A DNA stretch of 5,340 nucleotides. Source: an uncultured Hyphomonadaceae bacterium (GTDB lineage: Bacteria; Pseudomonadota; Alphaproteobacteria; Caulobacterales; Hyphomonadaceae). Of the stretch, positions 1 through 5,340 are shown piece by piece. The notes beneath the pieces are model-generated. The model saw nothing but the letters and a program-made list of their open reading frames with translations, did not search any database and had not been told where the DNA came from. Within the stretch, counting starts at the first letter, position 1. Every line of letters begins with the position of its first letter. The translations under genes were made by a program, and so were the position numbers. The DNA is taken from positions 1 to 5,340 of the forward strand of contig CALLCD010000276.1 in NCBI GenBank assembly GCA_938049795.1, read 5' to 3'.

Positions 1-1547
1 GTGATGGCGAGCGATGGCAGCGCGGCGGCGGGCAGGCGTTCGTCGGAGGCGTAGACATAGGCGCGCACGGCGAGCGTGTCCCAGTTGAACGGGCGGAGCA
101 TGAGGGTGGCGGGCAGTTCTTTGAGGGTTTCGACAAAGAGGATGAGCGCGGCGGCGGCAGCGCCCGGAGCGATGATCGGCAGATCAAGCTGGAGGATGCG
201 GCGGGCGGGGCTTGCGCCAAGGCTGCGGGCGGCGGCGGTGTAGGAGGCGGGCGCGGCGTCGAGGGCGGCTTGCATGGGCTGGATGCCAGCGGCGGCAAAG
301 CGGGCGATGTAGACGAGGATGAGGAGGGTGAGCGCGGCGCTGCTGGTCTGGGCTATCGGGAAACGCGCGATCATGAACAGGGCGCCGAGGGCGAGGACAG
401 CGCCGGGCATGGCGTAACCCGAGGTAGCGATGAGGCTGGCAAAGCGGGAGAGCTTTTGGCGGTGATGTGCGCCGAGGGCGATGATGAGGGCGATGGCGAA
501 GGCGAGGAGCGCGGCAAGGCTTGCGAGGCGGACGGAATTCCATAGCGCTTCACCGATGGGCGGGGTTTCTGCGCGGGCGTCAATGGCGAGCGAGACGAGG
601 TGAACCACGGGAATGCCGAAGCCCCATGCGAAGATCAGCGTGCAGGTGAGACTGGCCCAGCGCGCGCGCAGGCCGGTCAGTTGATCGGGCGGGGTGGCGC
701 GCCAGCGTGTGGTGCTGGCCTGAAAGCCCGCCGCGCCGCGTTGCCAGCGTTCGAGCCATTGCAGGAACAAGGTCAGCGCGACGAGAATAAGCGCAAGGCG
801 GGCACCGGCGGCGGCGTCTCCGAAACTGGCCCAGGCGCGATAGACGCTGACGGTGAGGGTGCGCACGCCGAGAAAGTCAGCCGCGCCATAGTCTGCGGCG
901 GTTTCCATCAGGGCGAGGGCGAGCCCTGCGGCGATGGCCGGACGGGCGGCGGGCAGGGCGACGCGCCAGAAACGGGTGCGGCGGTTTGCACCGTGCAGAG
1001 TTGCCGCTTCGAGTGTGCTGGCGGACTGCATGGAAAAGGCGGCGCGGGCGGTGAGGTAGACATAAGGATAGAGAGCGGCGGCCATGACGAAGGCGCAGCC
1101 GGTGAGGCTACGGACATTGGGGAACCAGTAGTCGCGCGCGGACAGACCGCTTGCGTCGCGGATGAAGGACTGGATCGGACCGGCAACGCCAAGCAGGTCG
1201 GAATAGGAGAAGGCGAGGACATAACCCGGCGCGGCGAGCGGGAGGATGAGCAGCCAGCCGAACAGGTTGCGGCCCGGGAAGCGGTACATGGTGACGAGCC
1301 ATGCGGCAGGGATGGCGGTGAGAGAAATGAACAGGCCGGTCAGCAGGATAAGGGCGAGCGTCGCGCCGACCGAGGACCAGAGATAGGTGCCCGCGATATG
1401 GCTCCATGTGTCGCCGCCGCCTGCGATGAGGCCGATGAGCAGGCAGCCAATGATCGGTGCGCCGAGGACGAGCGTGGTTAGGCCGAGGGGGAGGTTTGCG
1501 CTGGCGCGTTTGAGCGTGTGGTGGAAGGCGCGGGCGGAGGCGGACAT
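1..1547 (-). CDS. fbpB: Ferric-iron ABC transporter permease, FbpB type (3' end beyond window)
   Basis: Inner-membrane permease that would form the channel moving Fe(3+) from the periplasmic binding protein into the cytoplasm. I translated the minus strand from ATG 1547-1545 and found 515 uninterrupted codons before the window edge; family members are usually about 520-560 residues, so only the C-terminal tail is missing. It is a fused two-domain permease. Hydrophobic segments lie near residues 18-42, 57-80, 96-116, 147-165, 200-215, 250-265, 298-320, 337-360, 377-397, 402-418 and 459-475. Each half carries the EAA loop that contacts the ATPase: EAATLHG at 180-186 with LP at 198-199, and AARSLGAS from 439 with LP at 456-457. 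KELPATLMLRP at 476-486, followed by NWDTLA, is typical of iron(III) permeases rather than other binding-protein-dependent permeases. The start lies 9 bases after the fbpA stop, so the two genes are almost certainly one operon. The Shine-Dalgarno is weak, suggesting translational coupling. The ATPase partner is not visible. Confidence 0.93.
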   Translation of the reverse strand, partial: MSASARAFHHTLKRASANLPLGLTTLVLGAPIIGCLLIGLIAGGGDTWSHIAGTYLWSSVGATLALILLTGLFISLTAIPAAWLVTMYRFPGRNLFGWLLILPLAAPGYVLAFSYSDLLGVAGPIQSFIRDASGLSARDYWFPNVRSLTGCAFVMAAALYPYVYLTARAAFSMQSASTLEAATLHGANRRTRFWRVALPAARPAIAAGLALALMETAADYGAADFLGVRTLTVSVYRAWASFGDAAAGARLALILVALTLFLQWLERWQRGAAGFQASTTRWRATPPDQLTGLRARWASLTCTLIFAWGFGIPVVHLVSLAIDARAETPPIGEALWNSVRLASLAALLAFAIALIIALGAHHRQKLSRFASLIATSGYAMPGAVLALGALFMIARFPIAQTSSAALTLLILVYIARFAAAGIQPMQAALDAAPASYTAAARSLGASPARRILQLDLPIIAPGAAAAALILFVETLKELPATLMLRPFNWDTLAVRAYVYASDERLPAAALPSLAI

Positions 1548-1556
1548 TGGGCGCAG

Positions 1557-2582
1557 CTATTTCCAGCCGGCTTTGTCATAGAGCTGTTGGGCGAGCGACT
1601 GGTTCTCGCCGAGCTTGAGCATGGGGACATCGCTTGCGATAAATTCGGGCAGGCTTTCGAGGCCGTCGGGCAGCGGGACACCATCGACCATCGGGAACTC
1701 TTTGGTCGGGCCGGTGAGCAATTCTTGTCCGCGTTCGGAGGCGAGAAATTCGAGGAAGGCGATGGCCGCGTCGCGATTGGGGGCATTGGCGGCCACGCCT
1801 GCGCCGGTGATGTTGACATGGGTGCCAGCGCCAACGGTGGGAAAGATGATGGCGGTGCGCTCGGCCATGTCGCGCTGGTCGGACGAGCTGCTGGTCATCA
1901 TGCGGACCCAGTAATAATGATTGACGATGGTGATGGCGCATTCGCCTGCGCTGACGGACTGGATCTGGACGGTGTCGCCGCCTTGGGGTTCGCGGGCGAA
2001 ATTGTCGCGCACGCTTTGTGCCCATGCGGCGGCATCATCCTCGCCCCAGCGTTCGATCAGTTCGGCCATGAGAGACAGGTTGTAGATATTCGAACTGGAG
2101 CGCATGCAGACTTCGCCCTTCATCGTCTCGCCCGCAAGACTGCCATAATCGGAGATGTCATCTGCGTTCAGCCGGTCGGGGTCATAGACGATGATGCGGG
2201 CGCGGCGGGCAAAGCCGAACCAGTGACCTTCGGGGTCGCGGAAGGTTTCGGGAATGGCCGCTTCAAGGCGCGGGCTGGTGACGGGCTGTAGGAGGCCCGC
2301 TTCCTGGAACTTCCAGAGCGAGCCAACATCGGGCGCGATGACGATGTCGGCGGGGCTGGAGGCGCCTTCGGTTTTCATGCTTTCGAGCAATTGCGGGGCG
2401 GAGGTGTCCCGAAACCGGACTCGGATGCCCGTCTCTTCCTCGAAGGCGGCATAGATGGCCTGATCGGAAGTGTATTGGCGAGCGGTGTAGATGTTGAGCC
2501 GCCCCGCCTCGGATTTGGGCGCTTCGGGCACCCCGCATGCGGCCAGACCGATCAAAATCGCGATATAATGGACGAAACGCAT
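1557..2582 (-). CDS. fbpA: Fe(3+) ABC transporter substrate-binding lipoprotein, FbpA/FutA family
   Basis: Periplasmic ferric-iron-binding component of the transporter whose permease follows it. From ATG 2582-2580 it is 341 residues, normal for the family. The N-terminus is a short signal peptide with lipobox LAAC (Cys16) followed by Gly, so it is probably a lipoprotein. Mature-domain features are LNIYTARQY (29-37), the early ligand region; RSSSNIYN (151-158), including Tyr157; and NHYYW (211-215), whose adjacent tyrosines 213-214 match the conserved iron-binding Tyr pair. The C-terminal part (AIAFLEFLASERGQELL, then YDKAGWK) is also typical. The common His-Tyr pair of the first ligand loop reads Gln36-Tyr37 here. 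I chose ATG 2582 because GAGG lies 5 bases upstream; an in-frame GTG at 2588 overlaps that Shine-Dalgarno and is unlikely. A Fur-like dyad at 2617-2633 suggests iron-repressed expression. Another substrate, such as a different metal or a small anion, is possible but less likely given the Tyr pair and the permease. Confidence 0.93.
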   Translation of the reverse strand: MRFVHYIAILIGLAACGVPEAPKSEAGRLNIYTARQYTSDQAIYAAFEEETGIRVRFRDTSAPQLLESMKTEGASSPADIVIAPDVGSLWKFQEAGLLQPVTSPRLEAAIPETFRDPEGHWFGFARRARIIVYDPDRLNADDISDYGSLAGETMKGEVCMRSSSNIYNLSLMAELIERWGEDDAAAWAQSVRDNFAREPQGGDTVQIQSVSAGECAITIVNHYYWVRMMTSSSSDQRDMAERTAIIFPTVGAGTHVNITGAGVAANAPNRDAAIAFLEFLASERGQELLTGPTKEFPMVDGVPLPDGLESLPEFIASDVPMLKLGENQSLAQQLYDKAGWK

Positions 2583-2587
2583 GCTCA

Positions 2588-2591
2588 CCTC
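2588..2591 (-). promoter_or_regulatory. Ribosome binding site of fbpA
   Basis: GAGG on the minus strand sits 5 bases before ATG 2582. It decides the start, because the alternative in-frame GTG (2588-2586) shares its last G and could not use it. Confidence 0.7.
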
Positions 2592-2604
2592 ACATTTGCA
2601 GGCT

Positions 2605-2633
2605 CATAAAGCATGTTTGAGAATCAATCGCAA
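2605..2633 (-). promoter_or_regulatory. Weak candidate promoter for fbpAB
   Basis: On the minus strand TTGCGA (2633-2628; 4 of 6 to the sigma70 -35) is followed after 17 bases by TTTATG (2610-2605; about 3 of 6 to the -10). The spacing is ideal but the -10 is poor. The -35 would lie inside the Fur-like dyad, which fits repression by occlusion. An alphaproteobacterial housekeeping promoter need not match the E. coli consensus well, so this placement is tentative. Confidence 0.3.
2617..2633 (-). promoter_or_regulatory. Probable Fur box upstream of fbpAB
   Basis: Read on the minus strand this is TTGCGATTGATTCTCAA, a 17-bp imperfect dyad. Its 8-base arms around a central G match at 6 of 8 positions. 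It differs at two positions from the perfect palindrome TTGCGAATGATTCGCAA, which has the form of Fur operators described in alphaproteobacteria. It begins about 35 bp upstream of the fbpA start, where a repressor would block transcription of an iron-uptake operon. The pattern is seen directly; Fur binding is inferred from the pattern plus the gene it precedes. Confidence 0.6.
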
Positions 2634-2645
2634 CTGTAATTGATT
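2622..2645. repeat. 7-bp perfect inverted repeat, 10-bp spacer
   Basis: AATCAAT at 2622-2628 and ATTGATT at 2639-2645 are exact reverse complements separated by 10 bases. It overlaps the right part of the Fur-like dyad and extends toward the plus-strand gene. The arms are 17 bp apart start to start, so it could be an operator half-site pair for a dimeric regulator. It has no G/C-rich stem or T tract and is not a terminator. Confidence 0.45.
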
Positions 2646-2667
2646 GGTTAACAAAACACTAAGGGGC

Positions 2668-2695
2668 TTGTCGGTTAGCATGATGTTTGCATACT
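2668..2695 (+). promoter_or_regulatory. Weak candidate promoter for the 84-residue protein gene
   Basis: TTGTCG (2668-2673) and CATACT (2690-2695) each match 4 of 6 sigma70 positions with a 16-base spacer, about 69 bp before the ATG at 2764. This is a weak match in an AT-rich stretch where such matches arise by chance. Confidence 0.2.
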
Positions 2696-2763
2696 GTCAT
2701 TCGAGTGAGGGGTACAAAATAAGCCGCAGTAAAGCGGTGCTCATTGCGGGGATCAGTAGATTT

Positions 2764-3018
2764 ATGGCCGAGACGGTTTTGAAGCTTGAGATGACAGGCG
2801 CGGTGGACGAGCAGCGTCTTGCCAAAGCTGTGGACAAGTTTACGCGTTGGCGCGGGACGGCGGCTTTGCCGTGTGCGGCTGACAATGACGCGCCCGATAT
2901 TATGATCAAGACGACGTGGGGACATACATCGGTGCGTAAGACGCTGATCTTTCAGGAAGCGGGCTGGGCGGAGAAGTTTCTCTCAATCTGGCAGACCGAG
3001 CAGAAGCTTCAGGCTTAG
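2764..3018 (+). CDS. Uncharacterised small protein, 84 residues
   Basis: I do not recognise a family. The product is a soluble-looking protein with no signal peptide, membrane segment or zinc-type Cys/His cluster (a single Cys, at 37). It has four tryptophans (29, 52, 68, 76), which is high for its size, and basic and acidic residues spread throughout. The N-terminal part (MAETVLKLEM, then DEQRLAKAVDKFTRW) looks helical. TTWGHTSVRKT (50-60) and EAGWAEKFLSIWQ (65-77) are the most distinctive stretches. Codons from 2764 show the strong G/C third-position bias of the neighbours. The same frame stays open upstream to a TTG at 2644, with in-frame ATGs at 2680 and 2683 and a GTG at 2737, but that part is AT-rich and looks noncoding, so I chose ATG 2764. 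The Shine-Dalgarno is poor: GGGG lies 12 bases upstream. It diverges from fbpA across the Fur-like region, so iron-linked expression is possible. A conserved hypothetical protein is the safest call. Confidence 0.65.
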   Translation: MAETVLKLEMTGAVDEQRLAKAVDKFTRWRGTAALPCAADNDAPDIMIKTTWGHTSVRKTLIFQEAGWAEKFLSIWQTEQKLQA

Positions 3019-3020
3019 AT

Positions 3021-3054
3021 TTGGTGTAGCGGCCCGAACTTGGGTGTTGCGGCC
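3021..3054. repeat. 14-bp direct repeat, 20-bp period, before the oxidase gene
   Basis: TTGGTGTAGCGGCC (3021-3034) and TGGGTGTTGCGGCC (3041-3054) match at 12 of 14 positions and start 20 bp apart, close to two helical turns. They fill most of the gap between the small protein gene and the ThiO-like gene. Same-face repeats can be regulator sites, but chance or a local duplication is equally possible. There is no clear intrinsic terminator in this gap. Confidence 0.4.
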
Positions 3055-3102
3055 TCGTGATAGGTTTTGGCAACGGTGCCGATCTCTGATAACCGGACGC
3101 GC

Positions 3103-4152
3103 ATGAGTGTGGCCCATCCGAAAATTGCAATTATTGGTGCGGGTATAATCGGCCTGTCTTGCGCGTGGGAATTGCTCAAGCGCGGGGCGGAGGTAAGCGT
3201 TTTTGACAAGCAGTGGCCGCCTGTGGGGGCAAGCTGGGCGGCGGCGGGAATGCTGGCACCTGCGTTTGAGGCGGCGGGTGAGGGTGTGGCCCATCCCGAG
3301 TTTTTTGATTTGTGCCTGCGGAGCGCGCGGATGTGGCGGGGCTTTGCTGAAGAGATTGAACAGGCGAGCGGGCAGGGAGTTGGCTATTGCGAGGGGCCGG
3401 CTCTGGCGGTGGCGCTCGATGAGGCGGAGGCGGAGCACTTGCTGCGGCTTGAGGCGAGATTGGTTGAGAGCGGCCTGACGGCCGAGCGGCTTTCGCGGCG
3501 GGATATTGGTGCGCTGGAGCGCGGAGTGTCGCCGGATTTCGAGTTGGCGCTGGCGCTCGTGTCTGATGGGCGGGTGGACCCTCGCCGGACGGTTTTGGCG
3601 TTGCGGACGGCGATTGAACGGGCGGGCGGAGTGTTCGAGATTGTGCCGGAGGGCGTGTCTGGTGCTCAGCTGACGGAGGGGTTTAATACGTGTCTGGATG
3701 CGTCGGGCGTTGGCGATGGCGCGGGGGCGGTGCAGGCGGTCGAAGGGGTGATGCTGGCGTTTCGGCGGGCGGATATGGCGCTGGATCATGTGGTGCGGTG
3801 CGGGGCGGAATATGCGGTGCCGCGCGGGGAGCATGTGCTCGTGGGGGCGACGGTGGGCGAGGTGGCGGATGCGCGGGCTTTTCTTTTGTCGCGGGCGGTG
3901 CGGTTTTTGCCGCGTGTCCGGTCGGCGGCTCTGGTGGATCAATGGCGCGGGTTTCGACCTGCGACGCCGGACCGGCTGCCGATCATGGGGCGGGGGTCTG
4001 ATGCGCGGACTTTTGTGGCGCGGGGGCATTATCGCAACGGGATTTTGCTGGCGCCGATCACAGCCGAGATTATGGCGGAGGTGATTCTCGGCGGGGAACT
4101 TGCGGGCTTTGCGGCGGCGTTTGCTCCGGCCCGGTTTGGCGCGACGGCATGA
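3103..4152 (+). CDS. thiO: FAD-dependent amino acid oxidase, glycine oxidase ThiO-like (DAO family)
   Basis: Flavoenzyme of the D-amino-acid oxidase fold. Known ThiO enzymes oxidise glycine to iminoglycine with release of H2O2, for the thiazole branch of thiamine synthesis. At 349 residues it is slightly shorter than the usual 360-370. The N-terminal Rossmann motif is IIGAGIIGLSCAWEL (10-24), with GxGxxG at 12-17 and an acidic residue (Asp35) ending the second strand. GASWAAAGMLAP (42-53) is the flavin-contacting loop typical of ThiO. DGRVDPR (155-161), EYAVPRGEHVLVGAT (236-250), WRGFRPATPDRLPIMG (281-296) and GHYRNGILLAPIT (308-320) follow in the expected order. Arg285 in GFRP is at the position of the substrate-carboxylate Arg in characterised glycine oxidase. 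The middle section (LDASGVGDGAGAVQAVEG) is divergent. I preferred ATG 3103 to the in-frame TTG at 3067, because the Rossmann strand follows ATG 3103 at a normal distance; its Shine-Dalgarno is weak (GGA). No thiS, thiG or thiE lies nearby, so a different small amino acid substrate is possible. Confidence 0.85.
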   Translation: MSVAHPKIAIIGAGIIGLSCAWELLKRGAEVSVFDKQWPPVGASWAAAGMLAPAFEAAGEGVAHPEFFDLCLRSARMWRGFAEEIEQASGQGVGYCEGPALAVALDEAEAEHLLRLEARLVESGLTAERLSRRDIGALERGVSPDFELALALVSDGRVDPRRTVLALRTAIERAGGVFEIVPEGVSGAQLTEGFNTCLDASGVGDGAGAVQAVEGVMLAFRRADMALDHVVRCGAEYAVPRGEHVLVGATVGEVADARAFLLSRAVRFLPRVRSAALVDQWRGFRPATPDRLPIMGRGSDARTFVARGHYRNGILLAPITAEIMAEVILGGELAGFAAAFAPARFGATA

Positions 4153-4201
4153 TATCGCGGCGCTGGACGCGCACGCGGTTCGACCATATGGCTAAGACGA
4201 T

Positions 4202-4206
4202 AGGAG
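4202..4206 (+). promoter_or_regulatory. Ribosome binding site of the acyl-CoA dehydrogenase gene
   Basis: AGGAG ends 7 bases before ATG 4214, the best Shine-Dalgarno in the window. It supports this start over the in-frame ATG 18 bases later (codon 7). Confidence 0.8.
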
Positions 4207-4213
4207 TGACGAC

Positions 4214-5340
4214 ATGCACAATATTGCTTCCATGACAGAAGACCAGATTGCCATACGCGAGGCGGTTGCGCGGACCTGTTCGCAGTTTGATGATGAGTAT
4301 TGGTCCACGACAGACGAGACGGGCAAGTGGCCTGAAGCGTTCACCAAGGCGATGGCCGATGGCGGCTGGCTGGGTGTGGCGATGCCGGAGGCGTATGGCG
4401 GCGCGGGGCTTGGGCTGACCGAAGCGGCAATTGTGATGCAGACGGTGACGCGGTCGGGGGCGGGCTATTCGGGCGCGTCGTCGATCCATCTGAATATTTT
4501 CGGGCCGAAGCCGCTGGAGAAGTTCGGCACCGAGGAGCAGAAGCAGGAAAATCTGCCGAAGATTATCTCGGGCGAAGAGAAAATGTGTTTTGCGGTGACC
4601 GAGCCAAATTCGGGGCTGGACACGTCTTCGCTGGAAACCAAGGCCGAGCGGACCAATACCGGCTATACGCTGAACGGCCGCAAGATCTGGACGACGGGGG
4701 CGCAGCGGGCGGACAAGATTTTGATCATTGCGCGGACCACGCCAAAGGATCAGTGCGCCAAGCCCTATCTGGGACTGTCGCTGTTTTATACCGATCTCGA
4801 CCGCAACAAGATCGAGGCCAACCCGATCCCGAAAATGGGGCGCAAGGCGGTTGAGTGTAACACGCTGTTTATTGATGGGCTGGAAGTGCCGAAAGAGCAT
4901 CTGATTGGCGAAGAGGGCGCAGGCTTTAAGTATTTGCTGCAAGGGCTGAACCCCGAGCGGGTTTTGTTCGGAGTTGAGTCGGTCGGGCTTGGCTTTGCGG
5001 CGCTTGAGCGGGCGAGCCGGTATGCCAATGAGCGGGTCGTGTTCGGGCGTCCGATTGGGCAGAACCAGGGCGTCGCGCATCCGCTGGCCAAATGCTGGGC
5101 GGAGCTGAGCGCGGCGGAATTGCTGGCGTACAAAGCGGCGAGCCTGTTTGATGCAGGCGAGGATTGCGGCGCGGAGGCAAATGCGGCGAAATATCTCGGC
5201 ACTGAGGCGGGCTTTCGGGCGTGCGAGGCGGCCGTGCTGGCGCATGGCGGGATGGGCTATGCGAAGGAGTATCAGGTCGAGCGCTATATGCGTGAGGCGA
5301 TGCTGGCACGGATTGCGCCGGTCAGCCGCGAGATGATCCT
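4214..5340 (+). CDS. Acyl-CoA dehydrogenase family protein (3' end beyond window)
   Basis: FAD enzyme that would introduce an alpha-beta double bond into an acyl-CoA and pass electrons to ETF, in fatty-acid or branched-chain/organic-acid breakdown. The frame is open for 375 codons to the window edge; the family is about 380-390 residues, so only the tail is missing. The N-terminal helical domain holds MPEAYGGAGLG (57-67). The middle beta domain starts with the flavin signature MCFAVTEPNSGLD (124-136) and has KIWTTGAQ (157-164). The C-terminal helical domain holds LNPERVLFG, FGRPIGQNQ (277-285) and HGGMGY (344-349), followed by YMREAMLARIAPVSREMI. The usual catalytic Glu of the C-terminal YEGT-like motif is absent: Pro369 falls there in my manual alignment. 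Glu248, in NPERV on helix G, matches the catalytic Glu of isovaleryl-CoA and long-chain acyl-CoA dehydrogenases. The gene starts 61 bp after the oxidase stop with no terminator between, so co-transcription is possible. The exact acyl-CoA substrate cannot be read from sequence. Confidence 0.93.
   Translation, partial: MHNIASMTEDQIAIREAVARTCSQFDDEYWSTTDETGKWPEAFTKAMADGGWLGVAMPEAYGGAGLGLTEAAIVMQTVTRSGAGYSGASSIHLNIFGPKPLEKFGTEEQKQENLPKIISGEEKMCFAVTEPNSGLDTSSLETKAERTNTGYTLNGRKIWTTGAQRADKILIIARTTPKDQCAKPYLGLSLFYTDLDRNKIEANPIPKMGRKAVECNTLFIDGLEVPKEHLIGEEGAGFKYLLQGLNPERVLFGVESVGLGFAALERASRYANERVVFGRPIGQNQGVAHPLAKCWAELSAAELLAYKAASLFDAGEDCGAEANAAKYLGTEAGFRACEAAVLAHGGMGYAKEYQVERYMREAMLARIAPVSREMI

Noticed and set aside
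600..1481. 293-codon plus-strand open frame within the permease region
   Set aside because: The product is Gly/Glu/Ala-rich with no recognisable fold. The minus-strand frame is an uninterrupted permease with two EAA motifs.
1518..2291. 257-codon plus-strand open frame opposite fbpA
   Set aside because: It is antisense to a well-conserved binding protein and has no independent motif or ribosome binding site that I can see.
2723..2741. Possible hairpin CCGC-AGTAAA-GCGG as a terminator or attenuator
   Set aside because: The stem has only four base pairs and no T tract on either strand, too little to support a terminator or RNA element.
2644..2763. N-terminal extension of the small protein from TTG 2644, ATG 2680 or GTG 2737
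   Set aside because: Codons here are A/T-rich at the third position, unlike every gene in the window, and the stretch overlaps the regulatory dyads. None of these starts has a good Shine-Dalgarno at normal distance.
3067..3102. TTG 3067 as start of the oxidase, adding 12 residues
   Set aside because: The extra residues (MATVPISDNRTR) precede a Rossmann strand that already begins a few residues after ATG 3103, and TTG is a rarer start. It is not excluded but is less likely.
2983..4029. 348-codon open frame on the minus strand opposite the oxidase gene
   Set aside because: Its translation is Arg/Pro/His-rich low-complexity sequence with no family motif, as expected antisense to a high-GC gene. 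The plus-strand frame carries a complete set of DAO-family motifs.
4070..5245. 391-codon open frame on the minus strand opposite the acyl-CoA dehydrogenase gene
   Set aside because: It is a codon-bias shadow: the composition is Arg-rich and shows no domain, while the plus strand encodes a continuous acyl-CoA dehydrogenase with its own Shine-Dalgarno.

Overview
This 5.34 kb, GC-rich window (strong G/C preference at third codon positions) looks like ordinary chromosome from an alphaproteobacterium. That placement is an inference from gene content, codon use and Fur-like operator style; a Hyphomonadaceae/Caulobacterales-type lineage would fit but cannot be proven here. It holds five protein-coding genes, two of them cut by the window edges. 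I see no RNA gene, CRISPR array, insertion sequence or attachment site.

Left half, minus strand (1-2582): a two-gene ferric-iron ABC transporter unit. fbpA encodes a lipoprotein-type periplasmic Fe(3+)-binding protein. It is followed after 9 bases by fbpB, a fused two-domain inner-membrane permease that runs off the left edge with 515 codons visible. The ATPase gene (fbpC) is not in the window. Binding protein and permease together would carry Fe(3+) from the periplasm to the cytoplasm.

Middle (2583-2763): a 181-bp divergent intergenic region, visibly more AT-rich than its surroundings. It contains a 17-bp imperfect dyad resembling an alphaproteobacterial Fur box about 35 bp before the fbpA start. 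An overlapping 7-bp inverted repeat, a near-CtrA-type motif and weak promoter-like hexamers are also there. This is the main regulatory node of the window.

Right half, plus strand: a small uncharacterised 84-residue protein gene (2764-3018), an 84-bp gap containing a 14-bp direct repeat, a ThiO/DAO-family FAD-dependent amino acid oxidase gene (3103-4152), and an acyl-CoA dehydrogenase gene (4214 to the right edge, 375 codons visible). The last two are 61 bp apart and could be co-transcribed, but they share no obvious pathway. The acyl-CoA dehydrogenase lacks the usual C-terminal catalytic Glu and instead has a Glu at the position used by isovaleryl-CoA and long-chain acyl-CoA dehydrogenases.

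I do not see a new multi-gene system. The observations most worth checking are the probable Fur operator, the unknown small gene sharing that intergenic region, and the relocated catalytic base of the acyl-CoA dehydrogenase. Long open frames opposite the real genes are by-products of high-GC codon bias.
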